Part shown: positions 1 to 5,374 of the stretch, in pieces | How positions within the stretch are numbered: position 1 is the first letter of the stretch | Layout of the letters: each line of letters opens with the position of its first letter | DNA from: Ignavibacteriaceae bacterium | GTDB lineage: Bacteria; Bacteroidota; Ignavibacteria; Ignavibacteriales; Ignavibacteriaceae | Assembly (NCBI GenBank): GCA_025449775.1 | Contig: JANWIS010000055.1 | Location: forward strand, 1 to 5,374 | Direction of reading: 5' to 3' | DNA: 5,374 nucleotides | Notes under the pieces: generated by a model | The model's input: only the letters and a program-made list of their open reading frames with translations | Databases searched by the model: none | Told to the model about the DNA's origin: nothing | Made by a program: the position numbers and the translations under genes

Positions 1-429
1 ATAATGCTTACAATTAAACCGGGACAGCACGGCTCTACTTTCGGCGGGAATCCGCTGGCATGCAAAGTTGCAATTGCCGCTTTACAAGTTCTCAAAGAAG
101 AAAAGCTTGCAGAGAATGCTGAATTTCTTGGAAATTACTTCCGTGAAGAAATAAAAAAATTAGCCGATGAACTTGAGATTGTCACTTTGGTAAGAGGTAA
201 AGGATTGCTCAATGCAATTGTAATCAAGCAAACGAAATCCGGAAAAACAGCATGGGATGTTTGTGTTGAATTCAAAGAAAACGGTTTGCTTGCAAAACCA
301 ACTCATGGTGATATAATCCGATTTGCACCTCCGCTTGTTATCACAAAAGAAGAAATTGATTTTGCAGTTGATACGATTAGAAATGTATTGCTAAAATTTG
401 AAAATGAAAAAGTAGCCGTTGAAGTGTAA
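1..429 (+). CDS. rocD: Ornithine aminotransferase (ornithine--oxo-acid transaminase), C-terminal part, 5' truncated by window
   Basis: This is the last 142 codons of a PLP-dependent class-III aminotransferase; the frame is open from base 1 and ends at TAA 427-429. The family moves the delta-amino group of ornithine to 2-oxoglutarate, giving glutamate semialdehyde and glutamate, and links arginine/ornithine breakdown with proline synthesis in the cytoplasm. Several stretches match known ornithine aminotransferases almost word for word: GQHGSTFGGNPLAC (its Thr contacts the PLP phosphate from the partner subunit), RGKGLLNAIVIK, and GLLAKPTHGDIIRFAPPL, whose Arg corresponds to the substrate-carboxylate Arg of the human enzyme. 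This wording separates it from acetylornithine and GABA aminotransferases. Families are about 400-440 residues long, so roughly the first two thirds, including the PLP-binding Lys, lie outside the window. The ATG at 4-6 is an internal methionine, not the start. The gene converges with the downstream kinase gene. Confidence 0.93.
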   Translation: MMLTIKPGQHGSTFGGNPLACKVAIAALQVLKEEKLAENAEFLGNYFREEIKKLADELEIVTLVRGKGLLNAIVIKQTKSGKTAWDVCVEFKENGLLAKPTHGDIIRFAPPLVITKEEIDFAVDTIRNVLLKFENEKVAVEV

Positions 430-432
430 ATA

Positions 433-470
433 AAAATAAAGCCCTCCCCTGTTGGGCTTTTATTTTTTTA
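433..470. terminator. Bidirectional intrinsic terminator between convergent genes
   Basis: A perfect 7-bp stem, AAAGCCC at 438-444 and GGGCTTT at 454-460, encloses a 9-base loop. With one bulged A the pairing can extend into the flanking A/T runs. On the + strand the stem is followed by TTTTATTTTTTTA, a good U-tract to end rocD. On the - strand it is followed by a T-rich run (complement of 427-437) to end the kinase gene. The kinase stop codon (460-462 on the - strand) touches the stem, so one element probably serves both genes. Confidence 0.85.
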
Positions 471-3135
471 CCAGGTATTCTTTAATTTCTGATTTAGTAG
501 CTTCTACCAAAGCTCCTAGATTCCCGATCCTTTCGGTAACACTAAGCCAATCATTATTTTTTCCGGATATTTCAATTCCATACGCTTCATCACCTAATTT
601 TTTCGCTCCGATTGAATAGCTGGCTCCTTTTATAGTATGAGCAAGCTTAATAATCTTATTAATTTCTTTACTGTCGAGAAAGCTGTTCAGGTTTTTAAAT
701 TTCTGATCAACATCATCAACATATGAGTTGAGGAGATCTTTTTCGAATTCAGAATTTCCAAGACTTACTTCCTGTAACCTGTTCTTATCAATAAAAGCAT
801 TTTCAACCTGCACTTGACTGACTGTATCAACGTTAATATCACTTTTAATATTAAAAAGTTCATCAACTTTTTTAATAAGCTCCTGACCAACGATCGGTTT
901 GGCTACATAATCATTCATGCCAGCATCCAAACACTTTTCCCTATCTCCCATTAATGCATGAGCTGTCAGCGCTATAATTGGAATGTTCTTCTTCGAATTT
1001 TGTAATGCCCGTATTTGCTCCGTTGCACTGTAGCCATCAACTTCAGGCATCTGGATATCCATTAAGATTGCGTCAAAATCATCATTCATTATTGCATTCA
1101 CAGCATCCTGACCATTCACAACTGCAGTGGATTTATATCCGGCTGCAGATAAAATTTTCATAGAAACTTTTTGATTAATCAGATTGTCTTCAGCAAGTAA
1201 AATTTTATACTTCGATCTTTTGGCTTTAAATCCGTTATTAGCTATTCTAATGTCATTGTTGTATGTAATTATTTCTTCAGCACTATAATTTATCTCAGTT
1301 TTTTTTTCAGCGGAATTTGATTTGGGTTGAATACCGCATTGGATTTTAAAATTAAAAATGCTGCCTTTCCCTGGTTTCGATTCAACATTTATTACACCAC
1401 CAAGCAGATCGATATATTCTTTACAAATCACAAGTCCTAATCCGGATCCGCCAAACTGTTTTGCTTCTGATCCATCAACTTGTGAAAATGGTTTAAAGAG
1501 TACATTAAGTTTATCTGATGGAATGCCAATGCCTGAATCACTGACCGATACACTCAATTCAACAGTTTTTTCATCAACCGGTTGAGTATTTACTATTAAT
1601 CTTATCTCACCTTCTGAAGTGAAGTTTACTGCATTGCTCAATAAATTAATAAGTACTTGTCGTAACTTTATTGTATCACCAATAAGCCGATACTCCGAAC
1701 AGTTCTGAATTTCTTTTTTGATACTTAATTTTTTTTCTGCAGCTTTTCCGGAAACTACTAATATCGATTGATCAATAACATTAAGAAGATTAAAATTAAG
1801 CTGCTCTACTTCAACCTTTCCTGCTTCAATTTTTGAAAGATCAAGAATGGAATTGATTATATCGAGTAAAGATTCTGCAGAATGCCGTGCATTGGCTGAA
1901 AACTGTTTCAACTCCTCATCATTTTCATACTCACCTGCTTCAATTAAAGTTAGGAACCCAAGTATTCCATTCATTGGTGTTCTTATTTCATGACTCATAT
2001 TCGCCAGGAATTTACTCTTAGTGAGGCTGAGTCTCATGGCCTCATCCGCTAATTTTTCAGTCTTTTCTTTCTCAAGTTTAAGAGCTGATTCAACCAACTG
2101 TCGTGCTTCTTCTGCTTTAACCTGTTCAGTTATTTCAAAAATGTTCCCTTCAAAAAATGTCTTCCCGTTCTCATCCTTCACCAGCCGGTCGTTTAACCTG
2201 ACCACGGCAATAGAACCATCTTTCCGTTTTAATTTTATCCTGTAATTTTCTATCCGTTCATTTTTTTCAAGTTCAGCAATAAGTTTTTTTCTATCTATCT
2301 CATCAACATAAATATCGCTTACATCAACACCCATTAATTCCTGTTCATTTTTGTAACCTAAAATCCCGGCAAATGCTTTATTGATCGTTAACCATTTTCC
2401 GTCTGTTGTTGATTGGAATATTCCTTCGGCTGAATTATCAATGATTGACCTGTATTTTTTTTCTGATTTTTCAACCTGGAAATTTCTTTCTGCCAAAAGT
2501 AATCTCAGCCTGAAATTAATTGCGCAAGCCAGCACTGATACAAGACTAAGGAACATAATGAAAATTACTGATTCAACTATATTCGGAAGAAAATAAATAC
2601 CGCGATCATTCAATAGTATTGATGCAGCAAAAACAAGATTATAATAAATGGCAACTACAATCTGATTCCATAATTCCCAACTGAGAAACAATGCCGAAGT
2701 GAAAATCACCAAACCAACTATACTTGAATTGACAAGCAGTGTGGTTGGAATAAGGTATATCATCAACCCGGAGGAAATGATAATTGTAAGAAGAAGTATA
2801 TGCACAAGAAAAATTGAACGCTTGACCGTGATGTTCGTACTTAAAATTGTAAGTACTGAAAATGCAATGACGGTTGAACTAAGCCTGATAAAATAAATCT
2901 CGAGAGAATTACCGGGAAAATATTTTACTTCAAAGATCATTGCAAATAATCCGAACACAGCTACAAGCAATGATAAAATTCTTAACGGTGCAAATAAAAG
3001 AGTCTCAAACTGTCTTTTAACTTCATCGTAAGTTTTGTTGGAGAGGGGAAATTTGCTCTTGAGAATAAAGTCGATAATCGATGAGCTGAGAGTCGAAGTG
3101 AAATAATTTGCTTTATTTACATTTCCTGAGCTCAA
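460..3135 (-). CDS. Membrane-bound hybrid sensor histidine kinase (6 TM - PAS - HisKA - HATPase - REC - HPt)
   Basis: This 891-residue sensor kinase would sense a signal at the membrane, autophosphorylate and relay phosphate internally. Visible parts in order: six hydrophobic helices at about residues 48-69, 79-97, 107-130, 136-152, 156-175 and 186-207; a PAS domain at about 226-338 ending in the PAC-like EGNIFEITEQ; a charged, helical linker at 338-373; HisKA with SHEIRTP (phospho-acceptor His382); HATPase with the N box around Asn497/Asn501, G1 DSGIGI at 533-538, F box LFKPF at 546-550 and G2 GGSGLGL at 562-568; a receiver at about 643-760 with acidic pair Glu649/Asp650, phospho-acceptor Asp693, Thr724 and Lys746; and an HPt domain around 783-880 with LAHTIKGA (His833). 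All key residues are present, so it looks active. The His-Asp-His layout resembles ArcB/BarA-type relays. The start is a TTG at 3133-3135, chosen because AAAGGA lies 4 bases upstream and the next in-frame Met (65) is inside the first membrane helix. No output domain is attached; the signal and target are unknown. Confidence 0.95.
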   Translation of the reverse strand: MSSGNVNKANYFTSTLSSSIIDFILKSKFPLSNKTYDEVKRQFETLLFAPLRILSLLVAVFGLFAMIFEVKYFPGNSLEIYFIRLSSTVIAFSVLTILSTNITVKRSIFLVHILLLTIIISSGLMIYLIPTTLLVNSSIVGLVIFTSALFLSWELWNQIVVAIYYNLVFAASILLNDRGIYFLPNIVESVIFIMFLSLVSVLACAINFRLRLLLAERNFQVEKSEKKYRSIIDNSAEGIFQSTTDGKWLTINKAFAGILGYKNEQELMGVDVSDIYVDEIDRKKLIAELEKNERIENYRIKLKRKDGSIAVVRLNDRLVKDENGKTFFEGNIFEITEQVKAEEARQLVESALKLEKEKTEKLADEAMRLSLTKSKFLANMSHEIRTPMNGILGFLTLIEAGEYENDEELKQFSANARHSAESLLDIINSILDLSKIEAGKVEVEQLNFNLLNVIDQSILVVSGKAAEKKLSIKKEIQNCSEYRLIGDTIKLRQVLINLLSNAVNFTSEGEIRLIVNTQPVDEKTVELSVSVSDSGIGIPSDKLNVLFKPFSQVDGSEAKQFGGSGLGLVICKEYIDLLGGVINVESKPGKGSIFNFKIQCGIQPKSNSAEKKTEINYSAEEIITYNNDIRIANNGFKAKRSKYKILLAEDNLINQKVSMKILSAAGYKSTAVVNGQDAVNAIMNDDFDAILMDIQMPEVDGYSATEQIRALQNSKKNIPIIALTAHALMGDREKCLDAGMNDYVAKPIVGQELIKKVDELFNIKSDINVDTVSQVQVENAFIDKNRLQEVSLGNSEFEKDLLNSYVDDVDQKFKNLNSFLDSKEINKIIKLAHTIKGASYSIGAKKLGDEAYGIEISGKNNDWLSVTERIGNLGALVEATKSEIKEYLVKK

Positions 3136-3139
3136 TGTT

Positions 3140-3145
3140 TCCTTT
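3140..3145 (-). promoter_or_regulatory. Ribosome binding site of the histidine kinase gene
   Basis: On the - strand AAAGGA lies 4 bases ahead of the TTG at 3133-3135. It is the only clear Shine-Dalgarno-like sequence before any gene start in the window, and it decides the start of the kinase, for which no ATG is available before residue 65. Confidence 0.6.
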
Positions 3146-3159
3146 AATAATTTAGTGAA

Positions 3160-3181
3160 ATTACATTTTTTTATTACATTT
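3160..3181. repeat. Short tandem-spaced direct repeat ATTACATTT in the divergent intergenic region
   Basis: ATTACATTT occurs at 3160-3168 and again at 3173-3181, start-to-start distance 13 bases. A second pair, ATTTAGTG, occurs at 3150-3157 and 3202-3209. These could be protein-binding sites within the shared promoter region, but in AT-rich DNA short matches are common and nothing further supports an operator. Confidence 0.3.
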
Positions 3182-3182
3182 G
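3175..3182 (+). promoter_or_regulatory. Candidate Bacteroidota-type -7 element for the PAP2-DUF2141-DoxX-carbonic anhydrase run
   Basis: TACATTTG fits the TAnnTTTG -7 consensus described for Bacteroidota. It sits 32 bases ahead of the preferred ATG at 3215, which would give a leader of about 25 bases. No convincing TTTG-type -33 box is seen about 20 bases upstream. It overlaps the candidate - strand promoter. If this promoter is real, the upstream GTG at 3155 cannot be the start. Confidence 0.35.
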
Positions 3183-3214
3183 TATCAAAATATTACTTCA
3201 CATTTAGTGCCAAT

Positions 3215-3772
3215 ATGGAATTTCTGTATTCAATAGATTTGACAATTTTTTATTTCTTTAACCACACTATTTCTACCGGATTTCTTGACAAATTTTTTTC
3301 CATAATTACTGATGTCAGTAACTGGTATATAGCCTATTTAATACTTGCCGGAATAACATTTTTCAAAGGTGGAAGACACGGAAAAATTACAATTGTTGTT
3401 TTAATAATTTTAATTGTTGTGACTGATCAAACAGGTCACAAAATTTTTAAAGAAATTTTTGAAAGGATAAGACCTTGCAATGCTTTACCGGATGTATTAA
3501 CTCCGATTGGATGCGCAGGCGGATTTTCATTTCCTTCGAATCATGCCTTCAACAATTTTGCAGCAGCTTTTTTCCTGTTCAAACTTTATCCGTCATACAA
3601 ATGGATTTTCATAATTACTGCAACACTGATTGCATTATCAAGAATTTATCTAGGAGTTCATTATCCTTCTGATGTTATTGCCGGTGCATTGATTGGTGCC
3701 GCTTTGGGTTATTTATTCTCGTTGATTGCTTTGAAGATTGAAAATATTTTTCAATCAAAACGTAAGAATTGA
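3215..3772 (+). CDS. PAP2-family membrane phosphatase (undecaprenyl-diphosphatase / lipid phosphatase type)
   Basis: This 185-residue integral membrane protein is of the PAP2 (type 2 phosphatidic acid phosphatase) superfamily, which removes phosphate from lipid phosphates such as undecaprenyl diphosphate, phosphatidic acid or lipid A, usually on the outer face of the inner membrane. All three signature motifs are present, numbered from the ATG at 3215: K79-x6-R86-P87; PSNH at 107-110 with His110 as the general acid; and S142-R143-x5-H149-x3-D153 (SRIYLGVHYPSD), with nucleophile His149 supported by Asp153. The order of hydrophobic stretches fits the usual five to six helices. An in-frame GTG at 3155 would add 20 residues, but MEFLYSIDLTIFYFFNH matches the usual beginning of these proteins and a candidate promoter lies between the two, so the ATG is preferred although it has no Shine-Dalgarno sequence. 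It opens a four-gene run; the exact lipid substrate cannot be told. Confidence 0.9.
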   Translation: MEFLYSIDLTIFYFFNHTISTGFLDKFFSIITDVSNWYIAYLILAGITFFKGGRHGKITIVVLIILIVVTDQTGHKIFKEIFERIRPCNALPDVLTPIGCAGGFSFPSNHAFNNFAAAFFLFKLYPSYKWIFIITATLIALSRIYLGVHYPSDVIAGALIGAALGYLFSLIALKIENIFQSKRKN

Positions 3773-3799
3773 CCGGTTCACGCTATTCAAATTAAAGTT

Positions 3800-4246
3800 A
3801 TGATAAATTTAAAATCATTTTTTCTGGTAATTATTTTACTCACTACTGGTTTTTCATTCAGTCAAACAGGTTCTGTTAATGAAATTGGTACTCTGACTAT
3901 TATTATTTCTGATTTCAGCAATGATGAAGGTGATTGCTGGTTTGCAATAAATAACACTGAGGAAATTTATGAACGAGAGGATACAGTGTGGATTGGTAAA
4001 ATCCTTTCAATTAAAAATAAAGAAGTGATTGTAACAATTGATTCCATTGTATACGGTGAATATGCAGTTAAAGTATTTCACGATGAAAACCGGAATGGAG
4101 AGCTCGATACTGATATCCTCGGAATTCCTTCTGAAGATTATGGATATTCGAATGATGCAAGCGGATGGTTTGGTCCTCCTTCCTGGGAAAAAGCTAAATT
4201 CATTTTTAATGAACCTGAAATGACAATTAGAATAAGTGTAGATTAA
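3800..4246 (+). CDS. Exported DUF2141 domain protein
   Basis: This is a 148-residue protein of unknown function. Residues 1-21 form a signal peptide (Lys5, a hydrophobic core, then SFS before Gln22, a common cleavage pattern in this group), so the mature protein should be periplasmic or surface-exposed. The rest matches the DUF2141 family: a beta-rich start (TLTIIISDF), then GEYAVKVFHDENRNGELDTD at about 86-105, and GIPSEDYGYSNDASGWFGPPSW at about 108-129, the family's most conserved block. The D95-x-N97-x-N99-G-x-L-D103 pattern resembles calcium-binding loops of the DxNxDG kind; metal binding is an inference. It starts at ATG 3800-3802, 27 bases after the phosphatase stop, with only a weak AAAG upstream, and is probably cotranscribed with its neighbours. 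A mature protein of about 127 residues is normal for the family. Confidence 0.87.
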   Translation: MINLKSFFLVIILLTTGFSFSQTGSVNEIGTLTIIISDFSNDEGDCWFAINNTEEIYEREDTVWIGKILSIKNKEVIVTIDSIVYGEYAVKVFHDENRNGELDTDILGIPSEDYGYSNDASGWFGPPSWEKAKFIFNEPEMTIRISVD

Positions 4247-4271
4247 TATACATCTGAAACCAAAATAAAAA

Positions 4272-4763
4272 ATGAAATCATTTGAAGAAAAAATAATTGA
4301 GAAACGATTCGACAAGCTCGACAGAAAAATAACGGAGTGGATGGCTAAGTATGGATTAATAATACTGAGAGTCGGTTTGGGAATTGTTTTTTTCTGGTTT
4401 GGTTTTCTAAAATTCTTTAAAGGATTGAGTCCAGCTGAAGATCTTGTTAGGAACACAATCTATTTCTTTAATCCTGATATTTTCATTCCAATCCTTGCAT
4501 GCTGGGAAACTTTAATTGGCATGGGATTGATCACCGGAAAATTCATGAGAATGACTCTCCTTCTTCTTTTCCTTCAAATGCCCGGAACTGCATTACCACT
4601 TCTTATCCTTCCTGAAAAAGTGTGGACTTACTTTCCATACGGTTTAACTATCGAAGGTCAGTATATAATAAAAAATTTAGTTCTAATTGGTGCCGGATTA
4701 GTGCTTGGTGCAACTGTAAGAGGAGGAAAAATTTTAAGTGAACCTGTGAACAAATTTTATTAA
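4272..4763 (+). CDS. DoxX-like four-helix membrane protein
   Basis: This 163-residue inner-membrane protein resembles the DoxX family. A charged N-terminal helix (about residues 1-24) is followed by four hydrophobic segments at about 28-49, 70-88, 93-112 and 131-148. Recognisable blocks are LRVGLGIVFFWFGFLKFF with GLSPAEDL in the first helix and loop, CWETLIGMGLITGKFMR, LLLFLQMPGT, and GLTIEGQYIIKNLVLIGAGLVLGATVRGG near the end, the last being very typical of this subgroup. The biochemical role is not established; the founding member DoxD/DoxX is tied to thiosulfate:quinone oxidoreductase in Acidianus, but most bacterial homologues are of unknown function and that role should not be transferred. 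The ATG at 4272 is 25 bases after the DUF2141 stop without a Shine-Dalgarno sequence; Met24 is an alternative that would drop the charged helix. It lies 21 bases ahead of the carbonic anhydrase gene and is probably in the same operon. Confidence 0.83.
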   Translation: MKSFEEKIIEKRFDKLDRKITEWMAKYGLIILRVGLGIVFFWFGFLKFFKGLSPAEDLVRNTIYFFNPDIFIPILACWETLIGMGLITGKFMRMTLLLLFLQMPGTALPLLILPEKVWTYFPYGLTIEGQYIIKNLVLIGAGLVLGATVRGGKILSEPVNKFY

Positions 4764-4784
4764 AAAAACTTATTGAAATTATTT

Positions 4785-5374
4785 ATGAATGAACTGAATC
4801 ATCTTTTCGAAAATAACCGTATATGGGCTGATAAACAGACTGCAAGCGATCCCGATTTTTTTAAAAGACTATTCTCTCAACAATCTCCAGAATATCTCTG
4901 GATTGGATGTTCCGACAGCAGAGTTCCTGCAAACCAGATTGTTGGGTTGCTTCCGGGAGAACTTTTTGTCCACCGGAATGTTGCAAACCTGATTGTGGAG
5001 AATGATTTAAATTGTCTATCTGTTATTCAGTACGCAGTTGAAGTGCTTAAAGTTAAACACATAATTGTCTGCGGACATTACGGCTGCGGCGGAGTAAAAT
5101 CTGTTTTGGATAATTCCAGATTAGGATTAGTTGATGATTGGCTAAGTCACATCGAAAATATAAAGGGAAAATATTTGGATCAGTTTTCCACTATTAAAAA
5201 CTATTCGACTCAGTTCAATAAACTTTGCGAACTGAATGTGATCGAACAGGTATTCAATATCAGCAAAATAAATACGGTTAAAGAAGCATGGCAAAAACAT
5301 CAAATACTTTCTGTTCATGGATGGATTTATGATATTAAAGATGGGCTTTTACAGGATGTCGGCATATCTGTTTC
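4785..5374 (+). CDS. can: Beta-class carbonic anhydrase, 3' end cut by window
   Basis: The frame runs open from ATG 4785 to the end of the window (196 full codons); the family is about 200-220 residues, so only a short tail is missing. The enzyme interconverts CO2 and bicarbonate in the cytoplasm, feeding biotin-dependent carboxylases and other bicarbonate users. Zinc ligands are Cys42 and Asp44 (GCSDSRVPAN) with His98 and Cys101 (CGHYGCGG), and Arg46 pairs with Asp44; numbering coincides with E. coli Can. Other hallmarks are NNRIWA near the start, PGELFVHRNVAN at 57-68, LCELNV at 147-152 and VHGWIYD at 177-183. Trp39, Arg64 and Tyr182 correspond to the non-catalytic bicarbonate pocket of allosteric type II enzymes. 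A second ATG at 4789 is in another frame. No Shine-Dalgarno sequence is seen. It is the last visible member of the (+) run, 21 bases after the DoxX-like gene. The symbol is by similarity. Confidence 0.94.
   Translation, partial: MNELNHLFENNRIWADKQTASDPDFFKRLFSQQSPEYLWIGCSDSRVPANQIVGLLPGELFVHRNVANLIVENDLNCLSVIQYAVEVLKVKHIIVCGHYGCGGVKSVLDNSRLGLVDDWLSHIENIKGKYLDQFSTIKNYSTQFNKLCELNVIEQVFNISKINTVKEAWQKHQILSVHGWIYDIKDGLLQDVGISV

Larger units (their letters stand above)
3160..3188 (-). promoter_or_regulatory. Candidate sigma70-like promoter for the histidine kinase gene
   Basis: On the - strand TTGATA (3188-3183, 5 of 6 to TTGACA) is followed after exactly 17 bases by TGTAAT (3165-3160, 5 of 6 to TATAAT). 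Transcription would start near 3153, leaving a short leader of about 18 bases that contains the AAAGGA ribosome binding site. The region is very AT-rich, so a chance match is possible, and Bacteroidota primary sigma factors often use a different consensus. Confidence 0.4.

Noticed and set aside
978..2896. Several + strand open frames of 61-75 codons inside the kinase region (978-1163, 1358-1585, 2021-2245, 2381-2596, 2699-2896)
   Set aside because: All are antisense to the intact kinase gene, lack family features and ribosome sites, and look like the complement of its codon pattern.
3475..3672. 65-codon + strand frame within the phosphatase gene
   Set aside because: It is an out-of-frame reading of the region coding the PAP2 catalytic motifs.
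4038..4223. 61-codon + strand frame within the DUF2141 gene
   Set aside because: It overlaps the conserved DUF2141 block in another frame and has no feature of its own.
4007..4456. 149-codon open frame on the - strand across the DUF2141 and DoxX-like genes
   Set aside because: It lies antisense over two genes with clear family matches, spans their junction, and its translation is low-complexity Ile/Phe/Ser/Asn-rich with no recognisable domain.
3773..4784. Possible internal promoters or terminators in the 21-27-base gaps of the (+) gene run
   Set aside because: The gaps are too short and show no hairpin with a T-run and no convincing promoter box.
1..5374. Search for CRISPR arrays, tRNA or rRNA genes, insertion sequences, toxin-antitoxin or defence genes
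   Set aside because: No regularly spaced repeats, tRNA-like cloverleaf, transposase motifs or terminal inverted repeats were seen; almost the whole window is covered by well-recognised housekeeping-type genes.

Overview
The window is AT-rich bacterial DNA from a chromosome-like, gene-dense region. Several traits point to the Bacteroidota/Ignavibacteriota (FCB) side of the tree: most start codons lack a Shine-Dalgarno sequence, a TAnnTTTG-type -7 element lies ahead of one gene, a DUF2141 exported protein is present, and codon use is Lys/Asn/Ile-rich. This placement is an inference from style and gene content; there is no rRNA or marker gene to settle it.

Layout: (1) 1-429 (+) is the C-terminal third of an ornithine aminotransferase (rocD type) whose beginning lies upstream of the window. 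(2) 433-470 is a compact hairpin with T-runs on both sides that can terminate transcription from both directions, because the next gene converges on it. (3) 460-3135 (-) is a large membrane-bound hybrid sensor histidine kinase (six membrane helices, PAS, HisKA, HATPase, receiver, HPt) that starts at a TTG codon with a good ribosome binding site. (4) 3136-3214 is a short divergent intergenic region with candidate promoters for both sides and short direct repeats. (5) 3215-5374 (+) is a tight run of four genes with gaps of 27, 25 and 21 bases: a PAP2-family membrane phosphatase, an exported DUF2141 protein, a DoxX-like four-helix membrane protein, and a beta-class carbonic anhydrase cut by the window edge.

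The four (+) genes are probably one transcription unit: no terminator hairpin was seen in their gaps. Their products act mostly at or outside the inner membrane (lipid phosphatase, exported small protein, membrane protein), with the carbonic anhydrase as the cytoplasmic member supplying bicarbonate. No shared pathway can be proven from the sequence. The kinase carries a His-Asp-His relay in one chain but no DNA-binding output, so its final response regulator must be encoded elsewhere.

I found no convincing evidence of a new defence, mobile or RNA-based system here. The points most worth a second look are the start-codon choices, the shared divergent promoter region, the bidirectional terminator, and the conserved bicarbonate-site residues of the carbonic anhydrase.
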